A stretch of DNA of 64,000 nucleotides from positions 2,046,001 to 2,110,000 of the forward strand of contig RCSZ01000006.1 in NCBI GenBank assembly GCA_014898425.1, written 5' to 3'. The notes below the pieces were generated by a model, which was not told where the DNA came from, did not search any database, and was given only the letters and a program-made list of their open reading frames with translations. The translations under genes and the position numbers were made by a program. Each line of letters begins with the position of its first letter. Positions within the stretch are counted from its first letter, which is position 1. The DNA is from Botryotinia globosa (lineage: Eukaryota; Ascomycota; Leotiomycetes; Helotiales; Sclerotiniaceae). Below are positions 13,071 through 23,410 of the stretch, in pieces.

Positions 13071-13143
13071 AGCCCAACGGGGGGGTCGAACCCCCAACCT
13101 TGTGATTAAGAGTCACACGCTCTACCGATTGAGCTAGCCGGGC
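13071..13143 (-). tRNA. tRNA-Lys (anticodon CUU)
   Basis: The minus strand folds into a 73-base cloverleaf. The acceptor stem GCCCGGC pairs with GTTGGGC with two G-U pairs. The D arm contains the A-box-like TAGCTCAATCGGTAGAGC. The anticodon stem TGTGA/TCACA encloses the loop CTCTTAA, anticodon CUU, reading AAG. The T arm is GGGGG-TTCGACC-CCCCC, which includes the B box. There is no intron and the CCA end is not encoded, as expected in eukaryotes. It sits alone in the gene-poor block between the two inverted element copies. Confidence 0.95.
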
Positions 13144-14459
13144 AGGCTTTGCTTGATGGTTTGTTGAAGGAGAATCCTGTGTTTGACAATATATTTGAGG
13201 AATTGACAAAAAACTTTGTAAAAACTTTTCTTAGGGGGGATTAAGCGAGGTGATAGTGGGGCTGGCTTATGCGACGAGATTTTTGGTGGGGACGAGGAAA
13301 GATTTTGCTCTGACCATATTCAATAGCTCTCATCATATGAACTGCCTCTCATAAATCGTAACGATGCAAATATACATAGGAGAAGATTCTATTTATCGGG
13401 AAAATTGACCTAGGAGGACTTGCCGTGAAGAGGCTGTGTTGCGAAGTACTTGGGGCTTTACGGTATTTACTCTGTTCTCTTTGATCACACATTGTCGCAT
13501 GAATAAGTATTCATTATTGTCGCATCGACGTATATTGTTGTTGTACTTTTAGCATTCAGCCGTCTATACTTGAATGCTCATCATCACTTCCTTCATATCA
13601 ACCCATTTCTCTCTTCCCTACTCCATTTTCCTACATAATCTTACACATATGTATTGAAAAGGTTCTTCCCCCCAATGTAATTCATATCCACTCCTATGGT
13701 AGGGTACTCCGACAATAGTTTTGTTGCACATCTCATTTTGAGAAGATTCGAAATTGACATCTTAATGGCAAACTTGGGGTTTGTTGCTCGTCTCAATGTC
13801 CGGAATGAGTTAGAGGGAATGGGAAAATCGATGCTCATACTAGTAATGTTTTAGTTCGATTTGGACTTCAGGGAGTTCGGCCTGGAGAATATATTCAAGA
13901 GACAGAAATAGATGGAAATTGAATGTGAAATTTCCAATCGTCTTCCATCGCTTTCCAATTTAACTGTGAGTTTGAAATGACTAGTGGGTTCCGAATCGCT
14001 TCTTCTTTGAAAAAGAAAAGCACATATCGTCGCAGGATTATGCTATAAAGTTAGAAATTTGGATTATGGTCTACGTAAATGAGAATCCGTATATGAATCT
14101 GAGAACCAATACACAACTTAGTAACGATATTTAAACAAGCTGGGTCAAGTATAACTCTCTCTCATTACATATATATAATCACAGCCTATGGAGATTGCAA
14201 GTCCAGTGGTTGATCATGAACGTGATTCTATCAACGAAAATCCGTCGCGGTGATCTCATCACTTCTTTCCAATTTTCCAAAGCAAGGCAAAGATAGGGTC
14301 AATCTAGCTTTCTATCATATTGAGTTATCCGAGTTACCTCAGAGCTCTTTAGTATTGAGGAATCCTGATCATACATCACGTGCTCCAAGGAAAATCTCCT
14401 CGCTTCCGCGCATTTGCATGAGAACTTTGTAGATAATCTCACAAACCATACTTCCTGCC
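13144..14459. other. gene-poor spacer
   Basis: About 1.3 kb between the tRNA and 5S genes with no supported gene, only short random open frames such as 13641-13838 on the minus strand. Confidence 0.55.
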
Positions 14460-14578
14460 ACATACGACCATAGACTGAAGAGAATTGGGCATCCCGTCCG
14501 CTCTGCCATACACAAGCTTCAGATCGGTGGATTAGTAGTTGGGTGGGTGACCACCAGCGAATCCCCACTGTTGTATGT
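14460..14578 (+). rRNA. 5S rRNA (dispersed single gene)
   Basis: The sequence begins ACATACGACCATAGACTG and ends ACTGTTGTATGT, matching the helix I ends of fungal 5S rRNA (ACATAC pairs with GTATGT). Internal landmarks are GGGCATCCCGTCCGCTCTGCC, whose CCCGTCCGCTCT core is the conserved loop, and TAGTAGTTGGGTGGGTGACC, which covers the C box region. The ACTGAAG/CTTCAG helix is intact, so the gene looks functional, not a relic. A T6 run follows at 14588-14593. Scattered 5S copies outside the rDNA array are common in filamentous ascomycetes. An open frame runs through the opposite strand by chance. Confidence 0.95.
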
Positions 14579-14581
14579 GTC

Positions 14582-14593
14582 TTTTGATTTTTT
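14582..14593 (+). terminator. RNA polymerase III terminator of 5S rRNA
   Basis: T4 and T6 runs lie 4 to 15 bases beyond the 3' end of the 5S gene on the coding strand, as expected for pol III termination. Confidence 0.7.
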
Positions 14594-15627
14594 GCTAGGA
14601 CGCCCGCCAAGTAATCAATACACTTTTGATGTGTAATCCTACATACAAGTTACTCCAAAGGTCCACATTCATGAGACGTTGAAAACACATAGTCCACGGC
14701 TATCCATGATCCATCATTATTCTTATATAATTTTTATGAATGTACCTCGATTCATGACACGCTCCAGAGTAATCCATAGCAAACTTGTAGCTGAGAATGG
14801 CAATGCAGATATGAGAATTCTACTTTTTACGGAGTTTAGATTGATGAAAGACTGACCGACATCGATTGCAAAAAATTGAGAGTATTGTGAGAGCAACAGC
14901 GAATAGAAAAATGGATTTTATTTAATGGACATGGTTACCATTGGACCAGCAATACCCCTAAAGGCTCTGGCGTCGTTCCAATCATACATCATATCCCTAT
15001 TCAGGCTAGCTCCTTCTTCTCGAATCGACCTTTAGGATTGTGCCTTTTGATATGGTATCACAGCGTGGAAGCCAGGGACCAAATGTTGGTATAAGAGTTG
15101 AATCAGATGGAATCTATGGAATGTATACAAACCAGGTATGAACCACCAGTGGATGGTGGTGCATCATGGGTTAACGGAACACTTGCTAACTTTCGAACTT
15201 CTGACAACTTTTTTCTTTAATTAAGGTTATTTGATATCAGAATTTGTATTTTGACTGTTTCGTCTGTAACAAATAATTGTTAGAATTCCTAAAATTATAG
15301 AACTTGATATATCAAGAGATGTTCACAAGTCCTTCTTACAGTATCCCGTCAGTCTGTACACCCACTGATGAACCAACTATTAGGTACATTCTTCTATTAT
15401 AGCTCTCCTTTGATAATATTCAGAGATAGATGACATCTATCATCAACCAGTATAAATCTTTGCTGTCTAATGATACCCCGAATCTTCCATCACTCTATAG
15501 TAAACTCCTCACTCATCCTTAAGTTTCAATCTTGGTTGTCGTATTCCGTTTCTGTCCCTTGGCGAGTAATCTCACACTGAGTTCATAGGGTCGTCCACTA
15601 TTTACTCTTTCCGCAATGGGTACACAT
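14594..15627. other. spacer without supported gene
   Basis: About 1 kb of mixed sequence between the 5S gene and the decayed reading frame at 15628. I see no gene or repeat in it. Confidence 0.5.
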
Positions 15628-16224
15628 TCAAAACAGGACATCTATGGTATCCTGCAAGATCTTTCCATCGTCATCTACTTTGGTACTCTTGCTGAATCCC
15701 CCCACGCCTCGTATGTAATCTTTAACATCATTGTCCTGTTTGATTGCATTTGAAGCTCCCCGAACTGCCATACGACCGTTAGCGCATATCGTCAGAATCT
15801 TCTATAAAATGCATAACATACAGATGGAAAGCAATGATCTCTTCTTTTTCCTGGAATGATCCATCTTGTAGGGTGGACATTCTGTCCAGTTGCCCAAAGC
15901 CTCGGCTCGCGAATCTATAATGTCTTCCCACTCCTCTTTTGGGCGATACTTCAACCAACCGATCAAATCCTTGACATCTTTCTGCGACGCTTCACAGCAA
16001 GCGAAAATATTTATGATTGTCCCAATGAAAAAACCAAGAAGTAATATCATGAGCCCGACGAAATCACCAGGGCAAAGATTATTCTCTATGCGATGAGTGA
16101 TACTACAGTATCCTGTAGATGATGGAAGAGCGACAGGTGCTGAGACAATCGCGTCTACGACTGCAATACGAGTTGTTACTGCCCAGATGGTAGTTTGGTG
16201 CCTTGCAACCTCAAGTGTTTCCGT
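15628..16224 (-). pseudogene. decayed membrane-protein reading frame
   Basis: On the minus strand one frame stays open from 16224 to 15628 except for a TAG near 15803. It has no start codon at its upstream end, and upstream lies a possible acceptor (CCTTAG). The translation is coding-like: a hydrophobic helix (MILLLGFFIGTIINIFACC) is followed by QKDVKDLIGWLKYRPKEEW. After the stop, the same frame continues with KQDNDVKDYIRGVGGFSK. Between these parts another frame (FQEKEEIIAFHLYVMHF) also looks coding, which suggests a one-base loss followed by compensation. I do not recognise the family. It lies 200 bp from the second inverted-repeat element copy. An intact gene with unseen introns remains possible. 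Confidence 0.4.
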
Positions 16225-16423
16225 CTAAGGCATTTCAGAGGAGCCAGCAGTTTTTTATGCCAAATTGCAAACGACCCGGGGTAAATTTCAACCCTCCTAT
16301 CGAATTGTTATTTCGAAATCCAACTGTGGTTACTTTTGTTAATAATCGAATTGTGATATTTCAGTTTTGATGCCACAAACTGTCAAGATGAGAGTCGTTC
16401 ACTGAATTCACTGTTCATTTATA

Positions 16424-16898
16424 CAGTACTAGGGCACTTCTATTTGGTCGACAGTCATTTTGCACCAAAACTCATCATTTAAATATATTTAGTTTTAAAC
16501 AAAATTATATATTTATTTTTGAAATAATTATATCAATTTATTTATTTTTATATTTTCTTTAATAAAAATTATTTATTTTATTTTTAGAAATTTTATATAT
16601 TATATAATATTCATTTAAAGTTTTAAAATTCTAATATATTAAAAATTACAGCCAAAATAAGCGAATTCTTAAGAACTTTTTGATAAGAAAATTTTAAAAA
16701 TATATATTATGTCTATTAATTCTTTAAAAAAAAGGAAAATCTTATCATAAATATTATTTATATATAAATTACTAAATTATTGAATTTATTCAAAAAAAAA
16801 ATTATTCAAAAGAATAATAATCTAATTTCTAAAAAGTAATAAAATGGTGTATTTGGGTGTATTTTTGAGATCGACCAAATAGAAGTGCACGGTTGCTG
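16424..16898 (-). mobile_element. 475-bp TIR element, copy 2 (inverted relative to copy 1)
   Basis: This copy has the same length and the same inverted terminal CACTTCTATTTGGTCGA repeats as 8719-9193. It is flanked by TA at 16422-16423 and 16899-16900. Its reverse complement aligns with copy 1 along the whole length at roughly nine bases in ten by eye. Its left tip (CAGTACTAGGG) is identical to the right tip of copy 1. Differences are mostly transitions, with copy 1 the more AT-rich. No reading frame is present. Confidence 0.88.
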
Positions 16899-16900
16899 TA

Positions 16901-19352
16901 CGTTAGAGATCCCGGGCCGCTGTGGTTATGAGGTCGGAATAATGTACTCGAATTTATTTTATATCAGTCTGCCACGAAATGGTGATATCGATGTTCTTGC
17001 TCGAAACTGAAGTGGTGTCATACAGTCACTTCTGAAGATAGCACTAAATCAGATGACGACAAACTTTACTTATTACCAAGGAGAATATGTGACGCACGAG
17101 TTTAGGTTGCTAGTGCCTATCATGAAATGAATATAAGAAGGCTTCATGGAAGAAAGTTCGTTCCATTTATCTTTCATTCCCCTGTTCTACAAATCGCGAG
17201 GTGTTGTTGAAACTAGAAAAGCTTTGGCTGCAACACATCCATACTTTCCAGACTCTAACCGAACCAGTTAGGAAGAGCACCTAGGCAGAGGTGTCAAGAA
17301 ACTGTCACAAGTCAGCCAATTAGCCAATCGATCAACAGTTGCGAAAAACTCTCCTCATTCTTGTTAAGCTCAAAAAGATATGCGCATCTCGATATTTGTT
17401 ATCCATCCACCCCTTGTCATTGAAAGTTGTTAAGCCAATCCACCAACTGATGAAATAACCTCACCATTTTGGGGCTTGACTGGCGATATGCATTTCTTTC
17501 TGGTATACCAACCGAAGAAGTTTTCCTCTCACACTTTCTCCAACATACTTTCCCAACTTTTCAGACAGCCTAGATACTACCTATCGATATTACTTGGCTA
17601 TTTTCTTCTAGAAATTTAAGCATTAAAAACTTGGTACTGCCCTATACGAGTCCACGGCTATGTTACTATATCGTGTGCCTCCGACTCTGATCAGAAGAGC
17701 CAATTCTTTTCCATGTGTGTTGAGTCAGACTCCGTACCCTACTACCTGGAGAAGTGGAGTTGCAGGAAGGCCAGTGTAACATCCAAGACCTGCGATATCT
17801 CGATTGTATTTTGTAAGGCAATGCTCGAGGGTGGCGTCTAAATATGCAGACTGGTGCAAGTTATTAGAATCAGATGCAAAGACCTTTCTCTGTTCTCTGA
17901 CGACATAATTTCATAGAAACATAGATGACATCTCTCCACGAGGAGATTACCAACTCCTTCACAATAGGAACAGAAATACAGGAACAGAAATGCAGAGATC
18001 GACAGCGAGGAATAGTTCAATGAGCCTCGAAATGCTGGACGAATGCCTATTCCATAAAGGATACTCACTAGGCCTTGCTTTCTTCGTAGCTAGCGCAATT
18101 CACATAATCGCCTCCGTTGCCCTCCGGGGTAGACACAGCTCTACAACAGGTAGCTGATATCTTTTCAGTTCTCATCCTGGCTTTTCCCTCGTGATTGGTG
18201 TGTCATCCCAGCTTAATTATATCCTTACTTCATGATATTCATCATAGTAGAGAGACGGGTTAGTTTTCTGGTTTCGATCGGCAAGATTGTGGTATCCTTG
18301 TATTGCTGCCAGCTGGTTAGACAATTACAGACTTCTAATGTACTGACTTCATTTGAGATATTGACATCTTCTGGTACATTGAAATGACTTGATATGCTGA
18401 TATACTTTGGGACATAGATGATTTGGAAGATTTACTTGAATTGTTACATTCATATCTGTTAGAGAATTGACAAGAACTAAAACAATGATTTTCCGTCGGA
18501 CAATGAAATGCCTTGAGAAATTGAAACAGATTGGACTATTGGAATCACTTGAGATACTGAAAAAGATTGAGACATTATAAACAACTCAAATATGCAAATG
18601 ATCCAAAACATCAAAACTATCAAAATCATTCAACTCCTTTCAGACAATAAAATAATCCAAACCGTTTAAAACACCAAGCACATCTTAAATGCCACATCCA
18701 ACAATTCATTCACTTACATGAAATGACACAGTTAGAAATTCTTTTGAATACTGAGAGTGAGAGTGATATGGAAATTAACTATCATATATTGAACGAGGGA
18801 AGCAAAATAGACTCATGAAAAGAGATACAAGTAACTACCATCCATCCATTCCATGGCTCAATACCAACTCATTAGAAACACACAAATACACATCCAAAAT
18901 CAACCCAATACTATCCCCATAGAAAAACACTCGAGACTCCTCTCACTCCCACCGAGAGAAATGCAAGAGGAGTCCATTCAATAACCAAGTCATCTCGACT
19001 ATTCACAGCACAACCTATCCCGATCACAATCGAATTTTTTCACATGCTACACTCACTCACTCTCGTTTCATTGATCTCGAATATTTGCCCTCCTATAGAT
19101 ATTCAACTACGTGTACTATAAATAGCTATCTATGTGTAGAGGGTTGATCTTTACATTGAGTATATTAGAAACTGATGAAGGGGTTTTATTAAGGTTTATA
19201 TTTTGTACTGGTTTCTTTCTACTTCTCTCTACAGTTCTTATAGTTACCATCTAGTTTGTATAGTGTATCTGTCATCAATTATAATCAACACCATCAATTT
19301 TGCAACCTCCATCTCAAGTATCACCGACGTCCCAACCATCTCATCCATCAAA
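16901..19352. other. gene-poor spacer
   Basis: About 2.4 kb. A short frame at 17660-17779 (plus strand, starting MLLYRVPPTLIRRANSF) looks like a mitochondrial leader but stops after 39 residues and cannot be extended convincingly. From about 18350 to 18660 there are degenerate repeats of motifs such as GAAATGACTTGA and GAGATACTGA. Otherwise I see nothing. Confidence 0.5.
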
Positions 19353-21884
19353 TCAATCCATTTTCTCTTTCCGTTTTCTCACCCCCTTCCTAAATCGAGA
19401 CCCACTAGGTTTCATAGCAAACCAAGCCGGCAATGCACATTTCCCGACCAACCCCCCAAAATCTCTTTTACACTCTTCCAAAAACTCCTCGTCCGAATAC
19501 GTATTTAACAACTTCGACTGTTCGCCCCCAGATTTAGAATCCACGAGCAATTGTAGAATTTCCATAAGCGATTCCGGAGTCTTGGGAAGAACTTGTACCG
19601 TCTGACCAGTGCGTGCAGATACGAGGAATCCTGATGATTTTTCCCCGAGAAGTAACATGTATAAAACAACCTGTAGTAAATGCTCTGGAGATAAAGAATC
19701 TGAATGTTTGATTTCCCAGACTGCAGCGATTTCTTTTTTGGGTCGACATATATCCATGGCGCCAGTGACTATGACTCCTGATTTTTTCACTGGTCTTGTA
19801 GGCCCACCACCGTGGGTGATAAGGGGGAATTTGCGATACCTCAAGTTTTCGAAAAATATACCTCGTCCTGAAATTTTGGCGTCGCCTGGTAGCGTATTTA
19901 GGACATAATGAATATCTTTACAATAAGTCTCTGTTATCCATGTGTACCCCATCAATGGAATGCTCAATAGCTTGGTGATATCTTTATCTTTTGCTGCCAT
20001 CTCAAGGTTTGATAGGTATAACAAATCACCAGTTGTGATAACTCCAGTTTCATACGCGTATTTAATGTATTGGATTCTCTCATAAAATTCTTTCGGGAGC
20101 TCACGTAGCGGGTTACGTCGTTTCGTTGGCCTCTTAGGTGGCTCTAGAAGTTTCAAGGCTCCCGCAAGTATGGCCAATTTCTTTTTTAGACGCCACTGGA
20201 AAATAGCAGGAATAGTTGTTCCAGTAATTGCTGCCACAGTTTCAACAAGACCATAAATATCTTGAATTTCAGAAGGCGGAGGCGAGGTTCCGTAAGTCGG
20301 TTCGGCAAGCATTCTGAACTCGAGACGACTTAGACAGTCTGTTATGAGAGTTTCTGAAACATTTCGACACAATGCAGTGACGCCGAACAGAGGCACTTGT
20401 CTTTCAGGGCCCGGGGGTTGAATATCCAGATCACGAGTCATGACTAAATCGCATGTTTCATCCACAGTGTCCAGGTCCACAAAGGGCAAGGGTGCGTTTG
20501 TATGAGCATGAATGAGGACAAGATGCTCAAGTGCCCGAGTAGCTGCTACGTATTGCGGATTGGTGACAGCAATGGGATCTTCGGAAACCTTATTGAAGTA
20601 GCTGTGATATGCCTGATCAAATCCAAGAACAATCGAGGCCTTCCGCTCAATTCCCTTTGCTTGATGATAAGTGCAGATCAACACTTTTCCATGAGCAACT
20701 TCAGGTGCGATTTCTGATATGTCTGAGTCTGATCTGAATACGGGAATTCCTCGGAGTGCAAGATCATTAGCGAGATAGATTGCAGGCGAAATACCACGCA
20801 CTGATGGAGAAAGGACTATTATATCGTTTGGGGATATATCAGGAAGCTCCAGAAGTCGCTGTACCTCGTGCACTAAGTCATCATATGGATCGCATATAAC
20901 ATAGCGTGGTTGAGGATAGGGTCGACCTGATGCATCATGGGATTTTACTGCCCGCATAGGCTTTCCACTGGGATCTTTCAGAAGTTGCTGATTGATGAAG
21001 TCAACATTGGATTGCGTCATACGATTTGAGGCAGTCTGATCCGCCAAGATCCACTCTTGGTCATTTATATAGCCAAAAACTTCCGGACGATTAGCCATGG
21101 ATAAGAAGCGCGAATCGGCATTATTAAATCCATAAATTTCTTGACGTCTATCTCCCAAAACTACGACTCTCAACGGTTGTTCTGCTTTAGGCTGTCGATT
21201 GGATCCAATAAATCCTTTGTCACGTAAGACCTTATCCACGAATCGTTTCAATATCGGTGTCATGTCCTGCTGCTCGTCCAGAATTAAAACCGAGAACGCA
21301 GGAAGTTCCATGTTTTCGAAGACATTCATATCATCCTCGACAACTCGCTTGAGACCTTGATCGGTAGCACATTCTGACGTGTAGTACCTAGCTCCTAGTG
21401 TATGGTAGTTTTGTACTGTCACATTGGTCAAGCCCAAGTCTTCTATCCTCTGTTTTGTCTCTAACATCAATCGCCGATTGTAAACCAGTACTAGAAATCT
21501 GGTATCAGGTGCAGATTGTGCAAGATGCAAGATGGTGGTCGTTTTTCCAGAACCAGCACATGCATCAACAATGATGTTCTTTTTAGTATGTAATAATGTG
21601 TCAATAGCAATTTGTTGTTCAGGAGATGGTGGGAACAACGTCCTGGGTGGTCCGATAACCCGAACAGCAGCGACCGTCTCATTTGGAATACTTTCCGTCG
21701 CTGCAGCCGCAGAATGAGCCAATTTTCTGATGCAGAGGACGATACCATGCGGCAGACCAGCTTTCTGATCCACAAATGTCCATGGCAACGCGCTCGGCGA
21801 GTATGGGAAGAGATGCCGAGGATGATGTGTAGCCAAAGATGTGCTCAACGTCGCAAATGGCCGTCGAAGGCAACCTGGAAGCAT
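19353..21884 (-). CDS. UvrD/Rep-type superfamily 1 helicase with C-terminal PD-(D/E)XK nuclease-like domain
   Basis: An intronless 843-residue protein. Helicase motifs seen: Q-motif-like SPEQQIAID (87-95), Walker A DACAGSGKTTT (107-117), motif II LDEQQDM (202-208), motif III LGDRRQEIYGFNNAD (243-257), motif V TYHQAKGIE (405-413) and motif VI YVAATRA (445-451). Together these identify a UvrD-family ATP-dependent DNA translocase. The C-terminal part carries GAMDI (708-712), WEIK (723-726) and QVVLY (738-742), the D...EXK...Q pattern of RecB/Cas4-type nucleases. The N-terminus (MLPGCLRRPFATLSTSL, few acidic residues) resembles a mitochondrial presequence. The predicted role is DNA processing or repair, perhaps in mitochondria; role and location are inference. 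The tail RFRKGVRKRKEK is strongly basic. Confidence 0.9.
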   Translation of the reverse strand: MLPGCLRRPFATLSTSLATHHPRHLFPYSPSALPWTFVDQKAGLPHGIVLCIRKLAHSAAAATESIPNETVAAVRVIGPPRTLFPPSPEQQIAIDTLLHTKKNIIVDACAGSGKTTTILHLAQSAPDTRFLVLVYNRRLMLETKQRIEDLGLTNVTVQNYHTLGARYYTSECATDQGLKRVVEDDMNVFENMELPAFSVLILDEQQDMTPILKRFVDKVLRDKGFIGSNRQPKAEQPLRVVVLGDRRQEIYGFNNADSRFLSMANRPEVFGYINDQEWILADQTASNRMTQSNVDFINQQLLKDPSGKPMRAVKSHDASGRPYPQPRYVICDPYDDLVHEVQRLLELPDISPNDIIVLSPSVRGISPAIYLANDLALRGIPVFRSDSDISEIAPEVAHGKVLICTYHQAKGIERKASIVLGFDQAYHSYFNKVSEDPIAVTNPQYVAATRALEHLVLIHAHTNAPLPFVDLDTVDETCDLVMTRDLDIQPPGPERQVPLFGVTALCRNVSETLITDCLSRLEFRMLAEPTYGTSPPPSEIQDIYGLVETVAAITGTTIPAIFQWRLKKKLAILAGALKLLEPPKRPTKRRNPLRELPKEFYERIQYIKYAYETGVITTGDLLYLSNLEMAAKDKDITKLLSIPLMGYTWITETYCKDIHYVLNTLPGDAKISGRGIFFENLRYRKFPLITHGGGPTRPVKKSGVIVTGAMDICRPKKEIAAVWEIKHSDSLSPEHLLQVVLYMLLLGEKSSGFLVSARTGQTVQVLPKTPESLMEILQLLVDSKSGGEQSKLLNTYSDEEFLEECKRDFGGLVGKCALPAWFAMKPSGSRFRKGVRKRKEKMD

Positions 21885-22991
21885 GGTAGAGTCGAAATCA
21901 ACATTGACTAATAAGTGAACACGCGCAAAGGGAGCTCAGCTTGCATGTGTAAGTTCAATTTTGAGGATGCGCGAAGGAGGTCGGAGTCTTCTCAGCCGAA
22001 TGAAGTGGCAAACGTCAGCACATGCAACATATTGCTTTTGATGAAACCCCGATTCAAAGTACTGGGAGTATGATCAAGACGCGAAGAATGTTTCATGAGG
22101 CATACTGCTTTTGAGATATCTCAATAAGGAAAACTAAAGGTTGTGATATATCGCCATTTGACTCTCTCACAAGGAAAACCGGTGGAGCAAGAGCTAGGTA
22201 TTGACGTTATCGATACATACATGATTTACCAAGCTGACTAAGCAACACTTCGGGAAAGGGCCAGACTACATAGAGATTTTAGATTCAATTATTGAGATAC
22301 AAATCCTATTGAAAGCATAGAGTGGAATCCAAAATAGTATTTTTATTTAAGCACATAGTTCATTAGTCATGAGTGAAAGCATCATATTCAAAAGAGAGAA
22401 GAGTTCTCATCGAGTGCATTTCCTAAGTTAGCTTCGGAAGCCGACTTTTATTTCTTATTCCTATAGTACTCAGAATTGACACAATGTTACGCGGCCAGCT
22501 TCTGCTCAGTGGGTATCAATTCCATTTTTTTGCTTTTGGGACCACCTAGGTAGTTACTAGGTACATCATGACATTTCGGATCTGACATATCCGGTCAGAA
22601 GCTCAATGGTATCATCCGCGTATTCATTCCAATCCTCATTCTTCCACCAGTAGTTCAACACCTGTGTCTCCTTTCGCTGCAACCTATTTCCTTATTGCCC
22701 ATACACAAGGCAAGTCTGGAGTGATTTCATCCTAAACATACTCCTCGAACACCTCAACTCTCTGAACATCTAACGAATCTGACATCAACCTCCTCCTAGC
22801 CAACAGACAAAACCTCTAGTTTCCACCCCCGTATGACCCCCTTGAAAGATCAAAAGAACAAACGAACCTAATTGAAATCCTCCGTAGACCATACTCCGAT
22901 CACCGCCAAAAATTCTGCTTATCTATATGACGACCTTTCTAACCACCACATACCAAGTCACCCATTAACGTAAGAAATACACACTATCAAA
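21885..22991. other. intergenic region
   Basis: About 1.1 kb that should include the upstream region of the minus-strand helicase gene. The last 200 bases, rich in CA and CT before the ATG at 22992, look like a leader for the next small gene. Confidence 0.5.
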
Positions 22992-23410
22992 ATGCGCATG
23001 CCTGCTGTACAAAAAATACATAAAGTGATACTTCAGGGAATGAAATCAATTGGAACCAATGCGCAAACCTCTCCAATCCCCAAGTGGTTGAAGAAAAGAC
23101 TCGAGGATCACTCCATGCACACCGAAATTTGTAATGTCGTGCGTGGTACAGTATTTTGTGATATTCCCATCAGCGAAACACTCAACATTTCGGACAATAT
23201 CGAAAACGGATTGGAAGCAAATTTTCAACGGGTGAAATCATTGATCCCCGCTCCGAGGCAGCAAATGTGACCAAAATCGTTGTGATCTTAACAATTGAAG
23301 AATGCATTGCTACCACATGCGCATCGCAATGGCCCTACTTCCTGATGCAGGATTTTGAAGCGATTGATGTGATGATTACCGTGCCACATAATACCATCAC
23401 GCCAATCTAG
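22992..23410 (+). CDS. small unknown protein, two coding-like frames
   Basis: An ATG in good context (ATCAAAATG) opens a 92-codon frame starting MRMPAVQKIHKVILQGMKSI. From about 23180 a second frame on the same strand also looks coding. It reads GEIIDPRSEAANVTKIVVIL and then ECIATTCASQWPYFLMQDFE, ending in TAG at 23408-23410. The most economical reading is one gene of about 130 residues with a short intron or a one-base frameshift between the frames. A donor GTGCGT with an acceptor ATCAG would keep the frame but gives an intron of only 35 nt, shorter than others here. No family is recognised. Confidence 0.45.

Noticed and set aside
14299..14610. 103-codon minus-strand frame
   Set aside because: It is antisense to an intact 5S rRNA gene and has no protein-like features.
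19203..19605. Two plus-strand frames overlapping the end of the helicase gene
   Set aside because: They lie antisense to, or just beyond, the helicase C-terminus and show no independent features.
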